Shown piece after piece: positions 55,876-64,000 of a stretch of 64,000 nucleotides of DNA; within the stretch, counting starts at the first letter, position 1; each line of letters starts with the position of its first letter. Below the pieces are notes generated by a model. That model was not told the origin of the DNA, searched no databases, and saw only the letters and a program-made list of their open reading frames with translations. Origin of the DNA: Tupaia tana. Lineage: Eukaryota; Chordata; Mammalia; Scandentia; Tupaiidae. The translations under genes and the position numbers were made by a program. The stretch covers positions 30,307,814-30,371,813 of the forward strand of contig JAKSZU010000012.1 in assembly GCA_026018925.1 (NCBI GenBank), written 5' to 3'.

Positions 55876-56160
55876 AAAAGCTTATAGTGGGACCAGCAGT
55901 TAGCATAATGGCTATGTCGCTGAACTCCCATGTAGTCCACCATGGTTCAGGTCCCAGACCCGGAGGCTTAAACTCACGCCGGGTGCATGTGTGTGAGTGC
56001 CCAAGATCCCAAGAGGAGACTGGAGGAGAAGGGACTGCAGTGTGGCCATCCCCCCTGGGGGGTGATTTCTTGCTTTCTGTCTCTCTGTCTCTCTCTGTCT
56101 TTCTGGCGAGCACAAGCGCCCTATAGCAAAAAACTCTCAAAAAAAAAAAAAAAAAGCTTC
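55876..56160 (+). mobile_element. SINE-A
   Basis: Body 55889-56149, GGGACCAGCAGTTAGCATAA head and poly-A. AAAAAGCTT(A/C)TAG on both sides. Confidence 0.92.
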
Positions 56161-56162
56161 TA

Positions 56163-56275
56163 GGGTCAGTTTCCAGGGGTTAAGGGAGCCAGATGCCACA
56201 TGGCTGGATGGAGAAGTGAACGAGAAGGGACTGCAGCATGACCACCTCCCAGTGGGGTATGCTCCAGCAAGGGTA
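56163..56275 (+). mobile_element. SINE-C remnant
   Basis: GGGTTAAGGGAGCCAGATGC, CACATGGCTGGATGGAG, GGGACTGCAGCATGACCACC; most of the middle is deleted. Confidence 0.6.
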
Positions 56276-56294
56276 GGCTGTACAATAGCCTACC
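56272..56294. repeat. Short hairpin next to palindrome
   Basis: GGTAGGCT and AGCCTACC form an 8-bp stem around a 7-base loop, immediately before the 38-bp palindrome. Confidence 0.85.
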
Positions 56295-56298
56295 TATA

Positions 56299-56336
56299 TA
56301 TTTAGTTTCGTTATAGGCCTATAACGAAACTAAATA
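56299..56336. repeat. Perfect 38-bp palindrome
   Basis: TATTTAGTTTCGTTATAGG is followed directly by its exact reverse complement (centre 56317/56318), with no spacer and no mismatch. Confidence 0.97.
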
Positions 56337-56763
56337 ATAATAAAATAAAATTTAAAACTCTAGACCAGATTACCTTTAAAGTCCCTTTAGCACTTTGTAG
56401 GACAATGAAAAAAAGTCTCAGAGCATCCATAAACCGACTTCAGAATCCAACCTCCAGTGACTCTTGTAAACCTACAGTTTGGAGAAAGTAACATACAGAG
56501 TGTACAATAATTCCTCACTTGAGCTCTCTCCAGGAGTCTGCAAAGGCAGGACAGGTGCTTCCTGAGCTAGTTTCAATTTCTTAGAACATCTATAAGAATG
56601 ATATGTTTATTAGCCTTCTCTGAGGTAAAGTTTTAAGTGTCCCTGTCTGGCTAGACTCATGTTAGTGGTTTTAAAGTGCTCACTTGAAGCTAATTTTTAG
56701 TTTAAAATATGAATAATTTAACATTTTTAAAAATTATTAATTAATAATGTACTTTGTGATAGC

Positions 56764-57043
56764 TAAAAAATAGGACTCATGGGACCAGCAGTTGGTGTAA
56801 TGGCCATGGACTCCCATATAGTTGACCGCGGTTCAAATCCTGGACCTGGTGATTTAAACTCATGCCGGACACATGTGCGTGCGTGCCCAAGATCCCGAGA
56901 GGAGAATGGAGGAGAAGAGACTGTGATGTGGCCATCCCCCCTGGGGGGAGATTTCTCACTTTCTGTCTCTGTCTCTCTCTTTCTGATGAGCACACATGCC
57001 CTACAGCAAAACCCTCTCAAAAAAAAAAAAAAAAAATGGGACT
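56764..57043 (+). mobile_element. SINE-A with target-site duplication
   Basis: Body about 56780-57028, AAAAAATRGGACTCA on both sides. Head slightly shortened (GGCCATGGACTCCCATATAG). Confidence 0.92.
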
Positions 57044-57797
57044 CAGGATGAATTCCTCAATTGAAATCTTGGAAAAATATTAATATTGGGAAGAATTCAG
57101 AAGTGTAGAAATTAGAAAACAGACAGATTGAAGTCCTCACCCGTATGATTCACTCATTTCACTATGCCTCAGTTCCCACTTTCATCTATAAAATAAACAA
57201 AAGTAATAGTATCCACCTGGCTCCAAAACCCTATAATTTTTCCATATTACATAATCACCTCCTAAAAATTTCTGCTAAGGAGGTACTTCTTTATATTCTG
57301 AGTTCCTGTAAAGAGCCTTTTTTAACTGACTCTACTTATCATAAGGATAAATGGTACTAATAAGAAAAGTGCATGAGCTCTAATAGCAACTCACTTGTAC
57401 GACGCATTAGAAAGCAATGAGGAAAACAACAAACTAAAAAGAAAGAGTTCTTGTCTGTTGCTGACGGCAAAAGTCAACAGGAAGCACATCAGTATAAAAA
57501 TCTTCCCAAAGCATAGAATGTCCCTGATAAACAAGTGAGCTATCTTTCCTTCTCGTACTTCACTCCCAACACACCAGCTTCTAAATGCATCCCTGAGACA
57601 AATGAACTGAAGAAGGGGAGGAGAGCAAAGGAAAAGAACTGTATCATAATAGGTCTCCTCCTCTCAAAAATTCCGAAAGAAGAGAGTGGGAACTAGCCAC
57701 AATCCAGTTTGAAATTCTATTTACAGTTTAATGAGTTGTAGAGTTTTGTTTTGTTTTGTTTTTTTAACATTTTAAAAAGTCATAAAAGGCTTTTCTC

Positions 57798-58008
57798 AGG
57801 ACCAGCAGATAGCATAGTTACGCCACAGGATTCCCATGTAGTCGACAGCTGTTCAAGTCCTGGACTCGGCAGCTTAAAACTCATGCCGGGCGCATGTGTA
57901 TACATGCCCAAAATCCTGAGAGGAGAAGCGATTGTGGTGTGACCATCGCTTTCTGTCTCTCTGGTGACCACATGTGTCCTAGAGCAAAAATCTCTCTAAA
58001 AAAAAAAG
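57798..58008 (+). mobile_element. SINE-A variant, hairpin block deleted
   Basis: GGACCAGCAGATAGCATAGT, TGTTCAAGTCCTGG, GTGTGACCATCGCTTTCTGT: the CCCCCTGGGGGG block is absent. AAAACTTTTCT-like ends. Confidence 0.86.
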
Positions 58009-58573
58009 AAAAGAAAACTTTTCTGTCTACTATTAATTTACATTAAAAATAAAAAGTTATTTGCACTTTTCTAAGTGCATTTATACTAACTTAAAATGAG
58101 CATAAAACTGGCAGTGTGCAGCACTGATGAGGAGCACTGTCTATGGGCTTCAGGGGGGAGAGTGGTGGAAACCTCAGAGAGGACATACGGGCAAGATTCC
58201 TTACAACTTAATACACATTAAAAACCCAAGTTCAGAAATTCCTTATGAATTTTTAAAAAGCCATTCCACTTACTTGAACAGACCAAAAAAGCAGATCACT
58301 TCCTTCCTCAAACAACTCAAAGAGTAGGTATTGAACTGAAATATCAACTTTCGATTCAATATTATCATTGAAAAAAAAAAGCAAACCAAAAACCTAAAGT
58401 AATGTTTTAGCAAGTAATAACAGTATTCTATTTACAACTATACGGGAGTGAAGGGATTCATACCATTAATTTAATACGGGTAGAAGAACATACTGACCTT
58501 TTAAAATAATAAAGACTCTTGTTACTTCTTGGCGTACCAACAATTTCTGCATATTACATTGAAGAGTATAGTA

Positions 58574-58627
58574 TTAGGTTGTCGGGGAAGTCATGACATG
58601 CTTTTCTATGGAAAAATGACAGCCCAA
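58574..58627. mobile_element. Mariner-type MITE, copy 6 (internally deleted)
   Basis: TTAGGTTGTCGGGGAAGTCA, TATGGAAAAATGACAGCCCAA, TA on the left; about 25 bp shorter than the others. Confidence 0.75.
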
Positions 58628-58769
58628 TGTATTTTAAAGTTCCCTCGTGAATTAAAGTGTTAAACTCCACAGATGCTCCTATATAGCCCCCACAAATAGA
58701 GCTTACAAAATGTAACCCTAAGAACAGATAAGGTACACTTCAATACGATCAGTTAACATTCATTTGACA

Positions 58770-59330
58770 ATTCTGCCAGCTTAACCAAAGTGTATAAAGA
58801 TACAAAAATGACTAAGACTTAGCCCTTTACCACAAGGAATTCACATGAGGGAAAGCCAGAAGCATGTACAAAATCAAACTCCTTCAAGATCACAGAGAAC
58901 AGCAAACAGTCAGTGGGAACCAGGACTTGCCACTTGAAAAAGTGGGAGGAAGGGTATCTACAGCAAAAGGAACAGCACTAGCAAAGGCATGAGCGTAGAC
59001 TGCAGATAACCAAACTTCCTGAGAGGCCAGAGCGAGGGGGAATAAAGAGGAAGGATGTATAGGCATGAAACGGTAAGTAGCCAAGCCAGGAAAGGAAGTT
59101 TACAGCGAGTCACATATACTATAACAAGGTGTTTGGCCTTTATCCAGAAGGCCACAGAGAGCCTTATAATAATATTTTTAAAAAGCTAACTGGTGCTGAT
59201 ATAAAAAACAGATTTAAAAATCTGACTATGTGAGGACACGACTGCAATAATGAGGACATTACTGTAATAATTCAAGTGAAAAGTGATGAATCAGTAATAA
59301 TTCAAACAAATGAACAAAAGTAGCAGGAGC
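58770..59330 (+). mobile_element. Ancient interspersed repeat, family not assigned
   Basis: GGAACAGCACTAGCAAAGGC, GAGGCCAGAGCGAGGGGGAA, GGTGTTTGGCCTTTATCCAG, GGACATTACTGTAATAATTC: the order of a familiar old eutherian repeat that I cannot name. Confidence 0.45.
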
Positions 59331-59384
59331 AAACACATCAACTTAGCTTAGGTGTGTGCCATATCTCACATTCACTGGCATTTG

Positions 59385-59545
59385 ATCTGCACAGCCCTTA
59401 TAAAGAGAGGCCATTAAGTGTCCCGTTTTGCCCATTTGACAAATGAAAAAACTGACATTTAAAAACATTAAGTCATTTTCCAAAAGTCAGCACAGCTAGT
59501 AGGTGACAGGCCTAGACACAAACCCAGGACTATCTGACTCCACCG
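59385..59545 (-). mobile_element. MIR
   Basis: TTGCCCATTTGACAAATGAA, CACAGCTAGTAGGTGACAGG and CCCAGGACTATCTGACTCC: classic antisense MIR. Confidence 0.8.
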
Positions 59546-59718
59546 TCCATATTTTTTAACCACAATCTTTGGCACTAATATATAAGCAATAGAGGGAAGG
59601 GGGGGGGGGAAGCAATCAAGAAGGCTTCGGAAGATACAAAGCAACCAGACTTAACGAACATAGACCACCCACATCTACACGGGATCTTTACTAATTTTGC
59701 CTATCTGAACTATTTCTG

Positions 59719-60044
59719 AAAATTGATTACTTTTTTTTTTGCTCTTTTTTTTTTTTTTTTTTTTTTTTTTGGAGAGGTTTTTTGCTATAGGGCGCGTGCA
59801 CTCGCCAGACAGACAGAGAGAGACAGAGAGACAGAAAGCGAGAAATCACCCCCCCAGGGGGGGATGGTCACGCCGCAATCCCTTCTCCTCCATTCTCCTC
59901 TCGGGATCTTGGGCACGCACGCACACGCGCCCGGCGTGAGTTGTAAGCCACCGGGTCAGAGACGCGAACCGCGGTCGACTACGTGGGAGTTCAGTGACAT
60001 AGCCATTACGCTAACTGCTGGTTCCCAAAATTGATTACTTTTTT
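59719..60044 (-). mobile_element. SINE-A with 18-bp target-site duplication
   Basis: Body 59737-60026, near consensus and CpG-rich. AAAATTGATTACTTTTTT at 59719-59736 and 60027-60044. Long poly-T interrupted once (GCTC). Confidence 0.96.
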
Positions 60045-60328
60045 CATCCACAGATTTCTACCAAAATATCTTAGTTCACTTAAAAGATATCAAAAATCTT
60101 AAATTGTTAACTATATGAAGAGTTTCAGACATCTTAACACAATTTTTATGTGGCTATCAGAAATAAAATAATAATTATAATACAGAATTAGAGTACTTTT
60201 CAGTAAGAAAACTACCATTTTACTACAACCAAGTTGAATGAGAATAGATTCATAGTCGATTTAGTCAGAAACCCTGAAAAGACAAGCATACAACAGAAAT
60301 GCTCATTAAAAAAAAAAAACACCTAACT

Positions 60329-60600
60329 TGGGCCAGCAGATGGCATAGAGGTTAAGGCTGTTGGATCCCATGGCTGCCTGAGCTGTTCGAGTCCCGGACT
60401 CAGCAGTTCTAAAATCACCGTATTAGGCAACAGGGCAGTGCGTGCCCAAAGTCCAGAGAGGAGAATAGAGGAAAAAGGATCACAGCCTGGCCATGCCCCC
60501 TAGAAAGGTGATTTCTCACTTTCTCTCTCTCTCCTGGATTTCTCACTTTCCCTCTCTCTTTCTCAAGCACACATACCCTACAGCAAACTTAAAAACAAAA
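60329..60600 (+). mobile_element. SINE-C
   Basis: GGGCCAGCAGATGGCATAGA, TGTTCGAGTCCCGG, CCCTACAGCAAACTT; TACCTAACTT / CACCTAACTT at the ends. The TTTCTCACTTTC block is duplicated. Confidence 0.85.
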
Positions 60601-61227
60601 CAGAGTACCTAACTTAAATGTGGCAGAAGAAAAAAGAAACTTCTTAAACTAAAATCTTTAGGCTATAAGCAACCTGGCTATCCAAACATACATAATTTTA
60701 TCAAAACAACATAAAGTTAGTATTTTTCATAAACCCAACATGAAGTTAGTGCACCACAGGAAAAATAGGCAACTGATGAGGCTTACAGACCCAATTCTAA
60801 TTTGATACATGTATTACTAAAGGGAAATCAGAATTGCAGCCACTTCAATCAACATGTATATCATCTTCTCTCCTTTACAAAAATATATCTGTTGAACTTT
60901 CAGTTTGTATTAGTTTTGTTAAAACAAAATAAGTGGTATTTCTTTAGATAAAATAAGCTACGCTTCTCTTTGTAAAGATAGTGATTTTCACAATGTTAGC
61001 AAAATGACTTATCTACTGAATTCAAAGTTACCTTGATTATAAATAAGCACAGGTAACTTTAATAATAAAATAAAATGTGATAAACACATTTCCCACTACA
61101 TTAACATTCAAAGACAGTTATATTTGTCATGTTCTAACACATGGTGCTAAAACATAATCATCCGGGGTTGACCAGCTCACTCTTAGATAGTAACCATTAA
61201 CCACAAGTGTTGCTTGCTTTAAAATTT

Positions 61228-61492
61228 TTTTTTGAGATTTTTTTTCTTCTTGCTATCAGGGCGCATCACTAACAAGTGAGACAGAGAGCCGAAAAGCAAG
61301 AAATCACGCCATGCGGGGATGGCCACGCTGCAATCCCTTTTCCTCAATTCTCCTCTCAGGATTTTGGGGACACAAACACACACACTTGTACACGCACCCA
61401 GTGTGAGTTTTAAGCTGCCAGGTCGGGGACTTGAACCATGGTCAATTACATGGAAGTCCAGCAATGTAACCATTATGCCATCTGCTGGTCCC
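61228..61492 (-). mobile_element. SINE-A/C intermediate
   Basis: TTGCTATCAGGGCGCATCAC, CACGCTGCAATCCCTTTTCC, GGGACTTGAACCATGG, CATCTGCTGGTCCC. TAAAATTTT at both ends. About 345 bp downstream of exon 2. Confidence 0.86.
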
Positions 61493-61837
61493 TCCTAAAA
61501 TTTTAATTAAGCAAAATTGTTTAGGCTAATAAATGTTACAATTCAATGGGCAGATTATTTAAACAAGGATCATTTCAATGATCATAATCTGACTGATAAG
61601 ACCTTCAAGGCTCCTGTTTTTTCATACTGGTATGTGTGCGATATAGGTTCCCTCTGTGAGGGAAAAGAAGTTTGTATTGTGTTAGTTCCAGTTATAATTT
61701 CCAGCTGAGTCAAAGTTCTAACAGCCTTAAAAAGGAGGAAATCCAAAAGGAAATTCCATCACCAGTTCCTGGGGCTTGGTAACTCAAAGGTTCTTTGAAA
61801 GATAGAGAAGTTCTCCAAGTATTTACTATAACCTTAC

Positions 61838-61935
61838 CTCATATCTTCCAGCAAATCACATTCGGCTTGATGTTTAGCTTGAAGTTTTGTCATCTGCTCA
61901 ACTTGAATGTTTTTCAGTTCTTGTGTAACTTTTAC
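61838..61935 (-). CDS. FCHSD2: FCHSD2 exon 2, start of F-BAR domain
   Basis: The 98-nt exon encodes residues 8-39 plus two bases of codon 40. It starts VKVTQELKNIQ and ends with CDLLEDM and the AG of an arginine codon. This is the start of the FCH/F-BAR helical domain, which dimerises into the crescent that senses membrane curvature. The acceptor is TTTTAG|GTAAAAG and the donor ATGAG|GTAAGG. The acceptor has a weak polypyrimidine tract (TGATGTATTTTAG). The reading frame is open, and I see no change from the human protein as I remember it. The downstream intron is phase 2. Confidence is high because exons 1, 2 and 3 join into one known protein with correct splice sites. Confidence 0.95.
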
Positions 61936-63690
61936 CTAAAATACATCACATATTTTAATGCTGTTAAAGGCCTTCCTGCGACTTTCACCAAAAAAAGTTA
62001 CTTAAGCAAACTACTTAATATTTGTCACACTGGACATCTTGTTCGCCTCTCCCCTGAAGACCACAAATCTGTTACTAATCATCAAAGCTTATTTACTAAA
62101 GATACTTAAAGAAAAAAACTAGTCAAATCATCTGGCACCGAGACTGAACGAAAGTACATGAGTGTAAAGATTACACATTAAACAGCTGCGAAATGAATTG
62201 CCAGTCATTCCATTTCATGCACAAGCTCAGTACCTATCTAGGTTTTTAAAAGAGCCTGTCTTCTATTTCTTCCAAAAAGAATTCAAAAACACTAACCACT
62301 AGAGTGTAGATGAGAGACGGGAGCATAAGAATGCCTAATATCTAGTGACTGAAATGTACACAATCATGAAATGATATGCGTGAATCAACTACATAAATAA
62401 TTCCATAATGGCTGCGAGAAAGCACACTGTCTCAGGATGATGCCCTCCACTCGCTGACAGCGCATCAAATCACAATCTCTTTCTCACAAAGGGGAAAGCA
62501 AAAGTGACCTTCTAGCATATGCAGTGCTTTTAAACTATCCCAGCAAGCCGGTCCCGTGGCGGCTCCACTTCAAACAGCGAGCACACCAAATGCCAGCTGG
62601 CCAGGGCCTCGCCTGCCAGGCTGGGACCCCAGGGTTCGAGGTTACGGTCAGTCTGGAATCTCAGCCGCCAGAGCTACGCCAGAGCTAGCTGGGGACTACC
62701 CGGAGGGAAGGGGTAACGTGAGCAAAAGAAAAAGACTCACTTAACTGGAGAAACCCGGATTAAGAAAGAGAAAGCAGCAGCAGACACGGGTGAGTTAGGC
62801 ATTCAGCAAATGTTTGCCCACGAGGGGAGGACAGAACGGCCTCCTCCACCCAGTGTCCAGAGTAGACACTCAGTATCCGTCTGCAGGATTAAAAAGACAA
62901 GGACACAGCATCGACCCCTGGGAAAGCTGGGGAAGGGCGCAGCGGCGAAGCTGCTGACAAGCCCGGAGCACCCGTCACTCCCACCCTGGCCATCCAAGCC
63001 TAGATCGCGATGCACACGCCACGCACCGCCAGGTTCTCACTTTCCTGGGGGCAACACCACCTCCTCCGGCCCTTAGCCAGGGGGTGGGGCGGGAACGGCG
63101 GGTGGGGGAGAAAGGCAGGACCCTTCATTCTTAATTTGTTTTCTCCTGGGGCAGGGAGGGGGAAGGTGGTTCTATCAACTTCTTTTCGATCGCCCCGTGG
63201 GAAAAGCAGGCCAAACCTAAAGCTAGGCTTCAAATAAATGCCCCGTAAATTTGCAGAAGGGTGGGGGTGGCGACAAGCGGCTGGAGGGCTCAAACCTGGT
63301 GCAGACTAAACAATCACACACGCACAAGGCTCTGCAAAGCTGCAGGGGCTCCCCCGCCTCCCCCCCCCCCGGTGCAGCCCCGAGAATGCACTTTGCAGCG
63401 GGCAGCACTGCCATGCGCGCGCACACACACAAATGCACACCCGAAACTCTTGTGAAATGTCTGGGGGGGCCTCCAGTGTAGTGAAGAGGACAAGCGCCAG
63501 TCGCCCCTCTGTCAGAAGAGCACCTCACACGCTGGCCCCCCACTTGGGCCAGCAACAACTCAGTGACAAGCCCAAGGCGAGGGCGGTCCCGGCCCCTTGC
63601 GGGAAGGGGGAGGGGGCGCAGCGGTCGCGCTGGCCGTGTTCGTCGTACGCAGCCCCCGGATCCTTCAGAGCCCCCCAGCTGCGCCCTTAC
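61936..63690 (-). other. FCHSD2: FCHSD2 intron 1
   Basis: Complete phase-0 intron. The left part (about 61.94-62.5 kb) is AT-rich with no repeat I recognise; the right part belongs to the CpG island. It contains no SINE, which stands out against the dense SINE load elsewhere. Confidence 0.9.
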
Positions 63691-64000
63691 CTTCCTCGGC
63701 GGCGGCTGCATGATGCTGAAGGGACATCAATCCTTCCCCGACGGCAGCGTTAGCAAGGACGAGGAAGAGGAGGGCGGAGAGGAGGGGCGGCCCAGCGCGA
63801 GGCGCGTGGATGTGTGAAAGGAGAGCCTAGGGAGGAGGGTTCGCCCGGAGGGAGCGAGGCCGGCGGGCGGCAGGCGGACCCCAGCCGGAGAGCGAGTGTG
63901 CAGAGGAGGAGGAGGAGCGCCGGGAAGGCCTGGGGCCCGGCGGCCGGGGGGTGTGTGAGCGAAGGAGGCGGAGACCGCCAGGGGGCGGGGGCCGGGCGCG
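62900..64000 (-). promoter_or_regulatory. FCHSD2: CpG-island promoter and 5' UTR of FCHSD2
   Basis: GC and CpG density rise from about 62.9 kb and are extreme from 63.55 kb to the window edge. GGGCGG-type Sp1 boxes occur near 63774, 63785 and 63975. There is no obvious TATA box. The transcription start cannot be placed from sequence alone, but the 5' UTR must lie to the right of 63711. The island includes exon 1 and the first ~700 bp of intron 1. Confidence 0.75.
63691..63711 (-). CDS. FCHSD2: FCHSD2 exon 1 (coding part)
   Basis: The first coding exon encodes only MQPPPRK, then a consensus donor (AAG|GTAAGG). Those residues are the known N-terminus of FCHSD2, an F-BAR protein with two SH3 domains. 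It acts at the plasma membrane and clathrin-coated pits, binding curved lipid and promoting WASP-family actin assembly and endocytosis (family knowledge). The match is secured because exon 2 continues the protein in frame (intron phase 0). The ATG has A at -3. An out-of-frame ATG lies 16 nt upstream (63727-63725) and its reading frame runs over this start. The surrounding DNA is very GC-rich with several GGGCGG boxes, as expected for a broad CpG-island promoter. The apparent 162-codon frame from this ATG merely reads on into intron 1. Confidence 0.93.

Larger units (their letters stand above)
54255..55880 (+). mobile_element. L1M 3' end, split by three SINEs
   Basis: Pieces at 54255-54548, 54790-54850, 55015-55049 and 55316-55880 read in order: AAATGGGCAAAAGATCTGAA, GCAATTCCACTTCTAGTTAT, CAAATGTCCATCGACTACC, AGTAGTTGCTTAAGGTTGG, AATCTCAATAAAGC. 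This is the end of ORF2 and the 3' UTR of an old L1M. Confidence 0.8.
24459..61837 (-). other. FCHSD2: FCHSD2 intron 2
   Basis: Phase-2 intron of about 37.4 kb holding most of the mobile elements listed. Stretches over 300 bases in which I recognise nothing are roughly 25170-25890, 31230-31926, 34745-35165, 35350-36060, 36513-36824, 37500-37935, 38860-39170, 41695-42620, 42896-43610, 48415-48875, 49142-49440, 49600-50057, 50288-50600, 50820-51590, 51830-52163, 52975-53890, 56340-56765, 57045-57795, 58010-58570 and 60604-61228. These are mostly AT-rich unique intron or decayed repeats. Confidence 0.9.

Noticed and set aside
63223..63711. 162-codon frame starting at the FCHSD2 ATG
   Set aside because: After 21 nt it crosses a consensus donor and reads intron 1; exon 2 supplies the true continuation.

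Overview
The window is mammalian nuclear DNA. It holds the 5' end of FCHSD2 on the minus strand. Exon 1 starts at 63711 inside a CpG-rich promoter region. Exon 2 is at 61838-61935 and exon 3 at 24413-24458. Together they encode the first 55 residues of the F-BAR protein. Intron 1 is about 1.75 kb and intron 2 about 37.4 kb; everything left of exon 3 is intron 3, and I found no further exon there. No other intact protein-coding gene is present.

The rest is intron packed with retroelements. I count about 80 copies of tRNA-derived SINEs. Working names used here: SINE-A (about 255 bp, head GGGACCAGCAGTTAGCG, 3' end CCCTATAGCAAAAACCTCT plus poly-A; young copies with clear target-site duplications); SINE-B (about 130-180 bp, same head joined to a pyrimidine tract and a GGTCAAATT tail); SINE-C (older long form, head GGCCAGCCAGTGGCATGG); SINE-D (tRNA-like head with an Alu/7SL-like end); SINE-E, -F, -G and -H (older or divergent tRNA-like forms). 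This repertoire, with no Alu, B1/B2, Bov or CAN elements, fits best with a colugo (Dermoptera; published CYN tRNA-SINEs). That is inference from memory of SINE families, not a database match.

Layout. 1-12.5 kb: L1 ORF1 remnant, SINEs, a hAT fragment and a MaLR LTR. 12.57-14.2 kb: a striking composite retroelement with a GC-rich 25/26-bp VNTR, an L1-like 3' tail and a ~50-bp target duplication. 15.9-17.2 kb: RPL37A retrocopy, two mariner-type MITEs and MER2. 23-25.2 kb: an IFT20 retropseudogene and a second partial copy, one on each side of FCHSD2 exon 3. 27.2-28.1 kb: full-length RPL7 retrocopy with an 18-bp TSD. 28.5 kb: a short L1 insertion with an apparent 3' transduction. 32-34 kb: MaLR LTR carrying SINE-A insertions. 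39-41.4 kb: L1M and LTR debris. 44.4-47.5 kb: old L1ME/HAL1 riddled with SINEs. 47.5-48.4 kb: dimeric SINE nested in an older SINE. 54.2-55.9 kb: L1M 3' end with SINEs. 56.3 kb: a perfect 38-bp palindrome. 61.8-64 kb: FCHSD2 exons 2 and 1 and promoter.

The three retrocopies (RPL37A, IFT20, RPL7) are antisense to FCHSD2, and the VNTR composite is in sense. The best candidate for something undescribed is the VNTR composite element. Next come the six-copy mariner MITE family, the tRNA/7SL-like SINE-D, and the duplicated IFT20 retrocopy.
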